From contig JANQQI010000022.1 of assembly GCA_028285085.1 (NCBI GenBank), positions 1-64,000 on the forward strand: a stretch of DNA of 64,000 nucleotides. Reading direction: 5' to 3'. This DNA is from Saprospiraceae bacterium (GTDB lineage Bacteria; Bacteroidota; Bacteroidia; Chitinophagales; Saprospiraceae). The notes beneath the pieces were generated by a model. It was not told the origin of the DNA. It saw only the letters and a program-made list of their open reading frames with translations, and did no database searches. This document shows, piece after piece, positions 16,877-26,354 of this stretch. The first letter of the stretch is position 1, and the number at the start of each line of letters is the position of its first letter. A program made the translations under genes and the position numbers.

Positions 16877-18682
16877 TTAAATGGATTCAAATTGTAATTT
16901 GGCTAAACTACTATAAGCGCCGTCTTGGATATCTGATAATTCTTGGTGTGTTCCCTGCTCGATAATTTTGCCATTATCAATGACGTAAATGCAATCAACA
17001 TCCCGAATGGTTGCTAAGCGATGAGCAATGATGATCGAAGTACGACCCTCCATCAATTTATTCAATGCGTCCTGTACCAACTTTTCGGATTCTGCATCGA
17101 GTGAAGAGGTAGCTTCATCTAGCAGCAAGATAGAAGGATTGCGCAAGATCGCGCGTGCAATGGCAATGCGTTGTCGTTGCCCACCGGATAGCTTTACCCC
17201 GCGCTCCCCAACGAGCGTTTCCAAGCCCTCCGGGAAAGATTCAATGAACTCCAGCGAATTGGATTGGCGAGCCGCATCTAAGATTTCTGCTTCGGTAGCA
17301 TCCGGCTTTCCATAAAGAATATTTTCCCGGATGGTGCCCCCGAAAAGGAGGACTTCCTGAGGCACAATGGCCATATTGGCCCGCAAATCCGAAATGTTAT
17401 AATCTTCGGCATTGCGACCATCTATGAGAATCTCGCCGCTTCGAATGGGATAAAAACGCAGAAGCAACTGGACAATAGTCGATTTACCAGCTCCACTTGG
17501 CCCGACTAAAGCGACCTTTTGTCCCGCCCGGATCGAGAAATTAATCCCGTTAAAAATGGTGATATCTTCCCGGGTAGGATACGCAAATTCCACCGCACGG
17601 TATTCAATATTACCTTTTAAATTTAAGCGATTGGCAGATGGTTGGGCGTTCATATTGACTTCACTATCGGTATCCAGAATCTCGCGTACGCGCTCGGTTG
17701 CGCCGATGGCGCCCAATAGCTCTGTGTAAAAATTGCCAAGACCGGCAATGGCGGCACCAAGAATCGCCGTGTAAGAAACAAAGGATACCAGAGAACCCGC
17801 CGTCATTTCGCCTGATTGCACCATCAGTGCACCCTGCCAAATAATAAAAAATAAAGCACCAAAGAGTACGGTCACGATGAAGACTGCGAAAAGAGCTCGT
17901 CCTCCCGCAAATTTCAAAGCAATCTTAATCATTTTATCAATCGAGCTACCGTAGCGATTTTGCTCGAAGCGCTCGTTGGTAAAGGACTTGACCGCGTTGA
18001 TGGATTGCATCGTTTCACTGAGAATAATATTGGTATTGGCTAGCTCATTTTGGCGTTTCTTAGAAAGCTTACGAATGTAGCGGCCAAAAATGATGGCTCC
18101 GATCACGATTACCGGAAAGGTCCCCAGCATGATCAGCGATAACTTCCAGGTGGTAATCGCCAAAAAGGCGATGCCGACGATAAGAATGATGATTTGCCGA
18201 ATAAACTCAGCCAACGTAATTGAAAAAGCACTGTATAATTTTTCCACATCGGCGGTCAGTCGACTGATCAGTTCACCAACTCGACTTTTTTCAAAAAAGA
18301 CGATTGGTAAGGAGATCAACTTCGTATATAAAGCCTTGCGTAAATCGGCGATACCTCGCTCACTTACATTGGCAAATAATAAGACTCGAGTGTAAGAGAC
18401 GACACCTTGTATAATCAGGACTGCAAGCAAAATCCAACCCATACTGCCTAACGTAAGATCTACCGAAGATTCTCCCTGAGCGATATCGATCATTTGGCCA
18501 GCCAAGTAAGGGAAGGCCATAAAAACCAGGCTAGATAAGAACAATAAGATCAGACCGAGCACCATCATCCAACGGTAAGGGCGAATGAACTCGAAGATGC
18601 GAATTGCCTGACGCAAATTTTCGCGTGTTAGCTTCGTTTTGGGCGCATCCTCCTGCTGGGTATTTCCATTTCTTCTGGCCAT
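16877..18682 (-). CDS. MsbA-like ABC exporter (fused permease and ATPase)
   Basis: The 601-residue half-transporter has an N-terminal six-helix transmembrane domain (about 35-325) and a C-terminal nucleotide-binding domain. Walker A GPSGAGKST is at 394-402, followed by the signature VKLSGGQRQR, Walker B SILLLDEATSSLD and the switch His in IIAHRLAT. It works as a homodimer. The closest functional types are MsbA lipid A flippases and multidrug exporters; sequence alone does not separate them. The proximity to lptD and murB makes a lipid role plausible. Confidence 0.93.
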   Translation of the reverse strand: MARRNGNTQQEDAPKTKLTRENLRQAIRIFEFIRPYRWMMVLGLILLFLSSLVFMAFPYLAGQMIDIAQGESSVDLTLGSMGWILLAVLIIQGVVSYTRVLLFANVSERGIADLRKALYTKLISLPIVFFEKSRVGELISRLTADVEKLYSAFSITLAEFIRQIIILIVGIAFLAITTWKLSLIMLGTFPVIVIGAIIFGRYIRKLSKKRQNELANTNIILSETMQSINAVKSFTNERFEQNRYGSSIDKMIKIALKFAGGRALFAVFIVTVLFGALFFIIWQGALMVQSGEMTAGSLVSFVSYTAILGAAIAGLGNFYTELLGAIGATERVREILDTDSEVNMNAQPSANRLNLKGNIEYRAVEFAYPTREDITIFNGINFSIRAGQKVALVGPSGAGKSTIVQLLLRFYPIRSGEILIDGRNAEDYNISDLRANMAIVPQEVLLFGGTIRENILYGKPDATEAEILDAARQSNSLEFIESFPEGLETLVGERGVKLSGGQRQRIAIARAILRNPSILLLDEATSSLDAESEKLVQDALNKLMEGRTSIIIAHRLATIRDVDCIYVIDNGKIIEQGTHQELSDIQDGAYSSLAKLQFESI

Positions 18683-18879
18683 TTGTGGTGTATTGATACA
18701 CGAAAAGACTGTAAAACTACGCCAAAATAACGATTATTTCGGCCTGCAGGTTTCTCCGAATTGTCTGTGATAAGTAAAGTTTTTTATCTGAAAGCTTGGC
18801 AAATCAACGCTTTCAGAATACTTTTGGGTAGACCATAGCGCTTAAAACACCCGATTTTTCGCCCAAAACCGATCCCTCC

Positions 18880-19794
18880 ATGAAAAAATTGCAACCCTAT
18901 TTGGTGTGCGGTCTATTTTTTTTGTTGCCATCATTGGCCTTCGGTCAATGTGCCAATGAAGTTAGCACAACTTTCTCCAGCGGTCAATTAGTATTAGAGT
19001 ATGCTCCCGGAGACTTGCCGGATAACCTCGCTACGGTTACCGTTGATTTTCCCACTGTTGATGGTACATTCACCGTATTCTCGCTTAGCGAAACCACCTA
19101 TCAAACCCAGTCTACCGTCTTCTCCGGGGTGACTTTAACCGGGGACATTACATTCAATTTTTCTGATAATTCGAGTGAGACTTGTGCTTATGAAAATGGT
19201 GTTCGTAACAATCCCTTACCAGTAGAGTGGGAGAGCTGGCGGATTAGTAGTCGTGGAAATGATATTGTGCTTAACTGGAGCACCTCAGCGGAGTTAAATA
19301 ATGCCGCTTTCGTAATACAACGCTCTTACGATGGGGAACGCTTTGAGGCGATTGATCAGATCATTGGGGCAGGCACGACGGTCGAGGAGAACGATTATCA
19401 ATATGTAGATAAAAATATTCATCGAACTGCTCCGGTGGATGTGCTCTACTATCGATTAAAGCAGGTCGATACGGATGGCCAATATGCCTTTTCAACGACT
19501 TTGGTGTACGATTTGGAGCGCTCGCCAACTGCTTTCAGCATCGATAAAATTGTGCGTCAGGAAGAGGCGGGGCAATGGCAAATTTTCTACACCTGCCCGC
19601 CGAATACCCGTAAATTACTTTATCAAGTAGCAGATTTACGTGGTCAGATTTTACAATCTGGTTCTTTGTATCCCGATTCTGGATGGCAACTTTTAGAATT
19701 ACAACTATCGGATGTGGAGCAACGCCAGGCGATTCTGGTGTTTACACTTTTTAATGGAGTAGAGGTTTTGGTTGAAAAAGTATCTCGATTTTAG
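18880..19794 (+). CDS. Secreted protein with degenerate T9SS-type C-terminal domain
   Basis: The 304-residue protein has a clear signal peptide (about 1-22, cleaved after AFG). A short N-terminal beta domain with two cysteines (CANE..., ETCAYENG) comes next. Then there is the fibronectin-like pre-sorting domain common in Bacteroidota surface proteins (PLPVEWESWRI...VLNWSTSAELNNAAFVIQRS). The last ~85 residues follow the pattern of a type A sorting domain (strand, QVADLRGQILQSG, strand, final VEKVSRF) but lack the usual YPNP entry motif. It is probably exported and attached by the type IX system, with some doubt. No function is evident. Confidence 0.75.
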   Translation: MKKLQPYLVCGLFFLLPSLAFGQCANEVSTTFSSGQLVLEYAPGDLPDNLATVTVDFPTVDGTFTVFSLSETTYQTQSTVFSGVTLTGDITFNFSDNSSETCAYENGVRNNPLPVEWESWRISSRGNDIVLNWSTSAELNNAAFVIQRSYDGERFEAIDQIIGAGTTVEENDYQYVDKNIHRTAPVDVLYYRLKQVDTDGQYAFSTTLVYDLERSPTAFSIDKIVRQEEAGQWQIFYTCPPNTRKLLYQVADLRGQILQSGSLYPDSGWQLLELQLSDVEQRQAILVFTLFNGVEVLVEKVSRF

Positions 19795-19810
19795 GCAAGT
19801 AGACGCTTAC

Positions 19811-20542
19811 TCAAAACTTAATTTCTAATCGGCAAACTTCTGCCTCGGTACTTCCAAGTCGCATGGAAAGGCGAGAAGCATTTTGTTCTTCCAGAGCTTG
19901 CTCGTAGATTTTAACTAACTCTCCATTCTTGGTTTCTTTCAAATAATTAATGGTCAGCGTTTGTGGGAGCTGGTCAGGGTATTCAGGCAATAAGCAGTCC
20001 AGTGCCCAGACGAGATAGCGCACGTTATTGACATGCCCCAGCATATCCAAGTCACTTAGTCTTACCCGGTGTACATCCTTGACCAGATCACTTCCAACGA
20101 CTTCGATTTTATCTGCTGCTCCGCAGCTGGCGATGTGGCTTTCTAAGATCGGTAAATCTCGTGTTTCCAAACGAACGGGCCGTTGAGTAGTGGTATCAAT
20201 TGCGACCCAGAGCGTAAAGGCAGACGCTAATTCTTGCCCATTTTCATCCTGAATGGAAAAATGGCGTTGAGAAAAAGGGCCACGCATTTCACTGACCCAA
20301 GTCTGAATTTGTATTGTGGATAACCACTTTATAGGATGGCGATAATCGATCTTAAGACGATTCAGCACCCAGGCGCGTTGTCGAGCCTGCATATCGTGAA
20401 AACCCAGTTGATGGAGGTTAGCGTGGTTCCCCGCGGCTTCTTGGAGCAGATTGGCCAGCATTGGCAAACTCAGATGCCGGTTTTGATCCACCATAAAAGC
20501 CGCAACCTTAAATTCTTCGATCCAGATACCTTCTTTTTCCAT
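19811..20542 (-). CDS. Acyl-ACP thioesterase (FatA/FatB-like double hot-dog)
   Basis: The 243-residue cytoplasmic protein has two hot-dog folds. The N-terminal one begins with EEFKVAAFMVDQNRHLSLPMLANLLQEAAGNHA, the classic entry of bacterial acyl-ACP thioesterases. The second contains DMLGHVNNVRYLVWALD, which carries the conserved Asn/His active-site residues. It releases fatty acids from acyl carrier protein. The start is ATG. It runs in the same direction as the YiiX-like lipoprotein gene, which ends 46 bases before it. Confidence 0.87.
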   Translation of the reverse strand: MEKEGIWIEEFKVAAFMVDQNRHLSLPMLANLLQEAAGNHANLHQLGFHDMQARQRAWVLNRLKIDYRHPIKWLSTIQIQTWVSEMRGPFSQRHFSIQDENGQELASAFTLWVAIDTTTQRPVRLETRDLPILESHIASCGAADKIEVVGSDLVKDVHRVRLSDLDMLGHVNNVRYLVWALDCLLPEYPDQLPQTLTINYLKETKNGELVKIYEQALEEQNASRLSMRLGSTEAEVCRLEIKF

Positions 20543-20588
20543 AAAGCCAATTCAATATACTTTAGTTATTGTCTTAAAATTAAGGATA

Positions 20589-21365
20589 CTAACCCGGAGT
20601 ACTTGATCGCATGCCGGTAGGCTGTCCGTAATAATGGACAATGTCCAAATAAAGAGAACGGGACATACTGCCTGGATTCAAGCCTGGTTTATTTTCCGGG
20701 ATAAACTTTTGCAACGATTGGAAGTGCTCAAGCCAAGCAGGAAAGGTCTCGCCGGTATCGGGATCTTTGAACGTCATTGGCCTTAGTTGGAAAACGGGCT
20801 GATTGTTATTGGCCGTTTTGAATGCGAAATACAACATTTCCGAGCAATAATACGCTTCGTTGTTTAAATCAAAAATAGGATCATAAGGCTGACCCAGATA
20901 GGATATAGCAGCTTGTACTGCTGGATTTAAAAGATGCTGGTATTCTTCTTTCAAACGGCCGACGATTACCTTGGGTTGTTGTTGGGCGTCGGCACTACGC
21001 ATCAAAAAGCTGTCAATGGGCGTAAGGACAACACCTCTACCAATCGCCTCCAAAATTTGTAAGCGGTTACTTGGGTCTTTTACGACCAAACCAACGTGGG
21101 AGAACTTTGCACCATTTATGCCGTGGGTTACCTTTTCAATGGCATCACAGAAAGGGCCACAATCGCTATCCTGAAAGAGCAAATCACCAATTTGCAAAGG
21201 AAAAGTATCAATAGGAGTAATAGCGATAGCCGGTGGGGCAGGGGCTTCAGGAGCAGAATTGGTATCAGTGCAATGACTTAAGCACAATCCTAGTACAATC
21301 AATAGACTGATCTTACGGATCGAAATAAGTGCCTTTTTTATTTTCGATTTTGATGTTTGTCCCAT
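20589..21365 (-). CDS. YiiX/YebB-like NlpC/P60-type cysteine hydrolase, probable lipoprotein
   Basis: The 258-residue protein has an N-terminal hydrophobic segment followed by Cys32 (lipobox-like LSHC). A circularly permuted papain-like fold follows: LQIGDLLFQD entry, His90 in AKFSHVGLV, and the presumed catalytic Cys in NEAYYCSEML near residue 195. Members of this family hydrolyse amide or ester bonds at the cell envelope, and some act on lipids or peptidoglycan peptides; the substrate here is unknown. The start is ATG. Confidence 0.85.
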   Translation of the reverse strand: MGQTSKSKIKKALISIRKISLLIVLGLCLSHCTDTNSAPEAPAPPAIAITPIDTFPLQIGDLLFQDSDCGPFCDAIEKVTHGINGAKFSHVGLVVKDPSNRLQILEAIGRGVVLTPIDSFLMRSADAQQQPKVIVGRLKEEYQHLLNPAVQAAISYLGQPYDPIFDLNNEAYYCSEMLYFAFKTANNNQPVFQLRPMTFKDPDTGETFPAWLEHFQSLQKFIPENKPGLNPGSMSRSLYLDIVHYYGQPTGMRSSTPG

Positions 21366-21423
21366 TATTCTCTACTTTAAATTTGCCTTTGGGTAATCAA
21401 ATTTGATTACTATTTATTTCAAA

Positions 21424-22149
21424 TCATTTATCTGATTGTTCTTGTTTTTTAAAATCAGCCGAAATCACCTCTTTGTCACTTTGTAGTCGTTCTAACATTT
21501 GTTTTGGAGGGAGAGCTGACATATTGTAACGCACCAACCAACGATTCCCTAAGTCATCCAGTGCTTTGACTTGTTCCATACCATAGCGGTCGAAGCGCAG
21601 AATCCAATCCTGGATCGGAAAGCGATTACTGATCTCAACAATGAACTCATTCGGAACGACTCCCGCAGGGGCATCTATTTGTGGTGCTTCTCGCAAAGTC
21701 CAGCCTGGGGCATCAGCGATAGCAACAAGAAGACTATCTAGCTCTAAAATGACCTTCGGTCGATTGATATCCCCAACGATGGTTTTACTGCTATCCTTAC
21801 CATGATAAGTGATCCGCGTTTTGGGAATATCCTGGATCTTACTAGGGTAATGGTCTTGCAGTTCGAAGAAGTTTGATTTTTTGAAAGCCTTTTTAATGCG
21901 TCGGTATTCTTTCCGCGATAGCTTACGCGCGAAAACGCCAAACTTATCTACGTTGCTTTCACCCTTATACACGGCGAGCCTACCCTTGTAAATAGTGAGC
22001 ACATAATGTGGGCAACGTCCGTAGCACGGATTTTTTTTCATGGCAAATTGAGCTTCCAATTTACTCAGATCAGCCGTCACCTCTGGGCCTTTACAACTCC
22101 ATATCAGTACCGTTGTACCTACTGCAAGAAAAAACAGTAAAATCTTCAT
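21424..22149 (-). CDS. DUF6438-containing lipoprotein
   Basis: The 241-residue protein has a lipoprotein signal (hydrophobic 3-16, lipobox ending in Cys19 of IWSCKG). The main domain (about 35-135) matches the DUF6438 pattern, including NPCYGRCPHYVLTIYKGRLAVYKG and a LSRKEYRRIKKAFKKSNFFEL helix. A C-terminal region on numerical or positional comparison (EQVKALDDLGNRWLVRYN) follows. No enzymatic motif is seen. It is probably anchored on the periplasmic face. Regulation and partners are unknown. Confidence 0.75.
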   Translation of the reverse strand: MKILLFFLAVGTTVLIWSCKGPEVTADLSKLEAQFAMKKNPCYGRCPHYVLTIYKGRLAVYKGESNVDKFGVFARKLSRKEYRRIKKAFKKSNFFELQDHYPSKIQDIPKTRITYHGKDSSKTIVGDINRPKVILELDSLLVAIADAPGWTLREAPQIDAPAGVVPNEFIVEISNRFPIQDWILRFDRYGMEQVKALDDLGNRWLVRYNMSALPPKQMLERLQSDKEVISADFKKQEQSDK

Positions 22150-22200
22150 AGGAAAATGAAAGTGGTTTGAAATGGGAAATTAAAGCTTTGTGGGCACAAA

Positions 22201-23454
22201 TCAGGGAGCAACCAATACTTTTTTTGTAATCGTCTGCCGACCAGCGTGGAAGCAAAGGAAGTAAACCCCTCTTGCCAAACTGCTAACGTCAATGGAGCGG
22301 AAGTTGCGTGAACTTTCGTCGATTTGAAATAACCGACGCCCCATAGCATCGTACAATTCGACTTGGACAATTCCCGGAATCTCAGCATTGAAATCAATGT
22401 GAATACAATCTTGGGTAGGATTGGGGTAGATTAAAATAGCTTCATCAGAAAAGGGGAGGGGTGTCGGTTGTAAAGCACAGCCCACCGAAGCTTTAAGACC
22501 TTCTCTAGGGCCATCGAGCATCGCCAACATGCGTTCTTTCTGCCCAACGGTGAACATCATCATACACTCATCATCCGTGTAATTCATAAAGTTCATGTAC
22601 ACATCATTCGAACCGCAGGAAGCCTGAGGATGGATTGGACAACCGTAGTAAGGCGCGGATTGATCGGGCGTATCATCTACGAGGTCGCCTTCGAAGGTGC
22701 CACAATCACTCCAGGGGTGTTTTAGATTGAAAAAATGCCCAATTTCGTGGGTTGCAGTACGTCCCAGATGATAGGGCGCGGATTCACCGGAGAAACAATT
22801 ATTGCCAAAATATTTGTAATCAATCACCACGCCGTCTTGCTCCGGTAAAATATCGATGAATGCGGCCCCGGGAGTCACGCCAAGCAAGGTGCCGCAGCTG
22901 CTGGCCACCCAGATATTAAGATAGTGTTCGGTATCCCAGGCATCCTGGCCACCCAACTCAGTATAAAACAAACGGCTGCGGCCATCAGATTTGACGGTAA
23001 AAATATCGGCAATGCAACTGATGTCAGTTGAAGTGCGGGTGATGCCATCTGTTGGACGTCCATCCGGGTCGAGTGAAGCGAGGCAGAACTCAATTTCAGT
23101 ATCGGCGGCAATTGGCCTGAATTCGTCGGGAAGATAGGGGACGTTTTCGTTCAACAAGCGAAAATCCTCGTTGAGGACTTCGATTTGTGCGTTGATTTGA
23201 AGCTCCGGGATATTTTCGATCTCGTCTTGATAAACGATATGTACAACCACGGGGATAGTGATCACTTCACCGTTGCGCGGGCGAGCTTGGGCTCGCCAAT
23301 TTCGGATATAAGCTTCTATCCGTTGGTTACCCTGCACTACCTCAGGGTAGATCGCTGTAAGCTCAGCTTGCCACTCGTCAGCGGCACAACGCATTTGGGC
23401 GGACAGAGATAGGCCCAGGCATAGAAATGAAGCTAATACAATAGTACGTATCAT
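22201..23454 (-). CDS. Secreted pappalysin-like zinc metalloprotease (M43) with T9SS type A domain
   Basis: This start gives 417 residues: a signal peptide, a propeptide, and an M43 catalytic domain with zinc motif HEIGHFFNLKH (His236, His240, His246) and a Met-turn (YMNFMNYTDDECMMMF). The C-terminal type A sorting domain runs from IYPNPTQDCIHIDF through VELYDAMGRRLF to the terminal KKVLVAP. It should be secreted by the type IX system and attached or released at the surface, degrading extracellular protein. The frame extends to a TTG at 23457; ATG at 23454 is preferred. Confidence 0.92.
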   Translation of the reverse strand: MIRTIVLASFLCLGLSLSAQMRCAADEWQAELTAIYPEVVQGNQRIEAYIRNWRAQARPRNGEVITIPVVVHIVYQDEIENIPELQINAQIEVLNEDFRLLNENVPYLPDEFRPIAADTEIEFCLASLDPDGRPTDGITRTSTDISCIADIFTVKSDGRSRLFYTELGGQDAWDTEHYLNIWVASSCGTLLGVTPGAAFIDILPEQDGVVIDYKYFGNNCFSGESAPYHLGRTATHEIGHFFNLKHPWSDCGTFEGDLVDDTPDQSAPYYGCPIHPQASCGSNDVYMNFMNYTDDECMMMFTVGQKERMLAMLDGPREGLKASVGCALQPTPLPFSDEAILIYPNPTQDCIHIDFNAEIPGIVQVELYDAMGRRLFQIDESSRNFRSIDVSSLARGVYFLCFHAGRQTITKKVLVAP

Positions 23455-23563
23455 CAAATGGTATAACGATGATTCCAGTAAAAATGATTCTTTCGGACTT
23501 GGTTTTTCGAATTGACGGCTGATTGGTAGGTCAAAGATACGAAAAGCTGTCCCAAAAAATGGA

Positions 23564-24538
23564 TTACTGGTTGATCACCTTATACAATTGATCCAAATTA
23601 GGGCTGAGAATGATCTCTGTACGACGGTTGCGGGCCTTATTATCTTTACTGCTATTAGGGGCGACGGGGTCGTAGAGTCCTCGACCGGAAGCGGTTACCC
23701 GCTTAGGGTCAACACCTTGGCCCGTGAGGACTTTAACCACAGCGGTAGCACGAGAGGTACTCAAATCCCAATTGCGGTCAGCGCTACCATCCGAATCGGT
23801 ATGGCCTTCTACATTGATTTGAATATCATTATTGTCGCGAAGGACTTCGGCGAGTTGGATAATCGCCTTTTTGCCTTTCCAGTCGATTTTATCGCTACCG
23901 GAGGCAAAGAGCAGGTTTTGGCTCAGCGAGACATAGATTTTACCGTTTTTTTCGCTGACACTCAGATCAGAGTCTGAAAAGCCGAGTAAAGCTTGGTTGA
24001 CACTCTGTCGGAGTCCCAGTAGTTTAGCATCTTTCTCCGACAGTAGGGCTTGCAATTCCTTGACTTGTCGCTCGTATTCGTCGAATTGGTCACTCACCGA
24101 GGAGAACCGATCTTCCTTAGCTTGTAAATTCGCTTCGGCATCGGCCAAATCTCGCGCTTTACGATCCAATTCCAGTTGCTTAGCCGCCAATTCTTCGGTC
24201 AGCGATTGCTTTTCCGTGGAGGTGGTGGCCAGCAAAGCTTTGTTCTGTGCCAACAACTGATTATAGCGATTCAGGAGATCCTGATTATTGACGTTGATAC
24301 TTTGGTAGCGTTCTTCCAATTCTACTCTTGCTGTTTTTTCCTTTTCCAGATTGGCTTCGAGGCGCTTGACGTCGTATTCTAAATAGCGTTTTTTATCTAA
24401 GATTCGATTAAGAGAATCTCGCTGGCGTTTGTAAGCCGTGGATTCTTTTTCGGCTTCGTTAAACTTTTTGGTAGGAACACAGGCCGAGACAAGACTAAGC
24501 AAAAGGGCCGTCAGGAGGATCGCTGATAGAGTCTTCAT
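23564..24538 (-). CDS. OmpA-family lipoprotein with coiled coil
   Basis: The 324-residue protein has a lipoprotein signal ending in LVSACVPTKK. A long coiled coil follows (about 25-170, heptads such as RLEANLEKEKTARVELEERY). The C-terminal OmpA domain (about 195-315) contains VEGHTDSDG and the peptidoglycan-binding NRRTEIIL region. It anchors the outer membrane to peptidoglycan through non-covalent diaminopimelate binding. It is a single gene with its own ATG. Confidence 0.92.
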   Translation of the reverse strand: MKTLSAILLTALLLSLVSACVPTKKFNEAEKESTAYKRQRDSLNRILDKKRYLEYDVKRLEANLEKEKTARVELEERYQSINVNNQDLLNRYNQLLAQNKALLATTSTEKQSLTEELAAKQLELDRKARDLADAEANLQAKEDRFSSVSDQFDEYERQVKELQALLSEKDAKLLGLRQSVNQALLGFSDSDLSVSEKNGKIYVSLSQNLLFASGSDKIDWKGKKAIIQLAEVLRDNNDIQINVEGHTDSDGSADRNWDLSTSRATAVVKVLTGQGVDPKRVTASGRGLYDPVAPNSSKDNKARNRRTEIILSPNLDQLYKVINQ

Positions 24539-24779
24539 TGTTGAATTCTTTCTGTTTAAATCGATAAAGGCAAGTTGCGATTAATGCTCATGAAATTATG
24601 GATCTAAATTTTGCTAAAAACCTATCGTTTTCAATAAAATACTTTTAGACCGTCCTATCAACAGCAACTTGGAGCAAAATGTCATTTGATGATAAGAATC
24701 AATGATTGCTTCTCACCTCATTACATCTAATTACAGAAAGATAAACACAAATGCTATACCACCAAAGGAAAACGCCGTT

Positions 24780-25853
24780 TTAAGCAATCTCACCACCACA
24801 GCTAGAACCAGCTCCTGCCGTGCAACCGTAGCAATGTTGATTGAGTACAATTTGACGTTGATTGAGTGCCTCAAGATCAAAATCGTTGATGTGGCGCGAG
24901 TTAGGAGTGGCAACTTTCAGATCTAGCATCTGATTGAAATCGCAATCGTAAAGATAGCCATCCCAACTTACTGAGATAGTATTGCGACACATTAAGCCTT
25001 CGATAGTCCCCGGATTATAGGCTTCTACCAGGAGCTGCATATAGTCAGCGTAGTTGTTGGACTGGATGAGATATTCCAAAAAGCGACTGATCGGTAGATT
25101 CGTAATGGCAAATAGATGGTTGAAATCGATATTGTAACGTCGCTTCAATTGGCGCTTGAATTCTTTTTCCAGTTGCTGTTGACTACTGGGCAGGAAAGCG
25201 CCCGAAGGATTGTAAACCAAATCGAGCATTAGGCCGGTCCCTTCCTGGCCGTAGCCTACGGCATTGAGCATTTGCAAGGCCTGGATCGAATCTTCGAAGA
25301 CCCCATCGCCACGCTGGCTATCGGTACGACTCTTACTGAAATAGGGGAGAGACGAAACGACCTGGACGTTATGTTCCGCAAAGAACTCAGGCAGATCATG
25401 GTATTTCTTATTCGCTACAATGATCGTCAGATTACAACGATCCATAACTTGTTTACCTAATTTGCTACATTCTTCCACAAACCAGCGGAAGTGTGGATTC
25501 ATTTCCGGGGCTCCACCAGTGATATCTACCGTTTTAATGGTAGGGACAGCAGCGATAATTTCCAGACATTTTTCCAGCGTTTCGCGGCTCATATTCTCTT
25601 CCTTCTTATCGGGGCCGGCATCGACGTGACAGTGCGCACAAGTTTGGTTACACAGCTTGCCAATATTGATTTGGAAGATTTCCAGAGGGGTGGGTTGTAA
25701 GCGTGGATAGCCTGCTTCTGCTACCTGATCCGCAAACTGTGGAAACTGGGCGTCTACCATTTCTTGCCCATTTAGGACTTTCAATTGAAAAAACGTATCG
25801 GACAACTTCTCTTGTCTTGCACTCAGCGATTTTGTACGTTGTTTTATGGCCAT
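24780..25853 (-). CDS. arsS: Arsenosugar biosynthesis radical SAM protein ArsS
   Basis: The 357-residue protein has an N-terminal radical SAM domain with the 4Fe-4S cysteines Cys68, Cys72 and Cys75 (CNQTCAHC). The DUF3641-like C-terminal domain ends in the ArsS signature CYGCTAGAGSSCGG. Some ArsS proteins carry selenocysteine in this tail; here the codons are ordinary Cys and no in-frame TGA is used. It is thought to transfer a 5'-deoxyadenosyl group to arsenic during arsenosugar formation. The partner peroxidase-like gene lies 162 bases upstream on the same strand. A dyad of 8-bp arms (25895-25921) just upstream is a likely operator. Confidence 0.9.
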   Translation of the reverse strand: MAIKQRTKSLSARQEKLSDTFFQLKVLNGQEMVDAQFPQFADQVAEAGYPRLQPTPLEIFQINIGKLCNQTCAHCHVDAGPDKKEENMSRETLEKCLEIIAAVPTIKTVDITGGAPEMNPHFRWFVEECSKLGKQVMDRCNLTIIVANKKYHDLPEFFAEHNVQVVSSLPYFSKSRTDSQRGDGVFEDSIQALQMLNAVGYGQEGTGLMLDLVYNPSGAFLPSSQQQLEKEFKRQLKRRYNIDFNHLFAITNLPISRFLEYLIQSNNYADYMQLLVEAYNPGTIEGLMCRNTISVSWDGYLYDCDFNQMLDLKVATPNSRHINDFDLEALNQRQIVLNQHCYGCTAGAGSSCGGEIA

Positions 25854-25894
25854 TATTTCTGGAACGTTTAGTATTAAGGTTGAATGGGTTTAAA

Positions 25895-25921
25895 CGTATA
25901 TTTTAATTTATTGAATATACG
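25895..25921. promoter_or_regulatory. Operator-like dyad upstream of arsS
   Basis: CGTATATT (25895-25902) and AATATACG (25914-25921) form perfect 8-bp arms separated by 11 bases, centred about 55 bases before the arsS ATG. This is the geometry of a dimeric repressor site, such as an ArsR-type regulator. No such regulator gene lies in the window. An 11-base palindrome TATACTGTATA at 26382-26392 sits upstream of the partner gene and shares the GTATA half. Confidence 0.5.
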
Positions 25922-26015
25922 CTGCTGTAGGATATACGATTTAGAATGCTTGAGCAGTCGGGAATGTTTTAGATCGTAAGGATCGCCTTCTTGTCCATCT
26001 GGTACCTTACAAACA

Positions 26016-26354
26016 TCACATCGACATCTTTTTTACATGATTCATCATTTGAACACCGTAGACTAAAGAAGAGCCACTCCGAATAGCTGCTGCCACGTGT
26101 AGAGCTTCCATCATTTGTTCTTCATCGGCACCTTTTTGCAAGCAATCACTGGAATAAGCGTCAATGCAATAAGGACACTGAACGGTATGCGCCACTGCCA
26201 AAGCGATTAGTGACTTTTCGCGCTGTGTCAAAGCACCTTCCTCAAACACGGTGCCGTACCAATCAAAAAATTTCTTGCCATTCTCTTCGGACCATTCTGT
26301 GATGTTACCGAATTTCTTTAAATCAGCCGGATCAAAATACTTTTTCTCACTCAT
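26016..26354 (-). CDS. Arsenosugar biosynthesis-associated peroxidase-like protein (AhpD/CMD fold)
   Basis: The 112-residue protein of the carboxymuconolactone decarboxylase/AhpD-like fold has redox-active Cys60 and Cys63 in QCPYCIDAY, plus the downstream His/Glu helix (EEQMMEALHVAAAIRSG). Small AhpD-like proteins of this exact layout are encoded beside arsS in many genomes and are annotated as arsenosugar biosynthesis-associated. It shares the strand with arsS. The role as an oxidoreductase in arsenic metabolism is inferred from the family and neighbour. Confidence 0.88.
   Translation of the reverse strand: MSEKKYFDPADLKKFGNITEWSEENGKKFFDWYGTVFEEGALTQREKSLIALAVAHTVQCPYCIDAYSSDCLQKGADEEQMMEALHVAAAIRSGSSLVYGVQMMNHVKKMSM

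Noticed and set aside
24780-25853. Possible selenocysteine in ArsS
   Set aside because: All expected cysteine positions are read as TGT/TGC codons and no in-frame TGA is needed to complete the tail.
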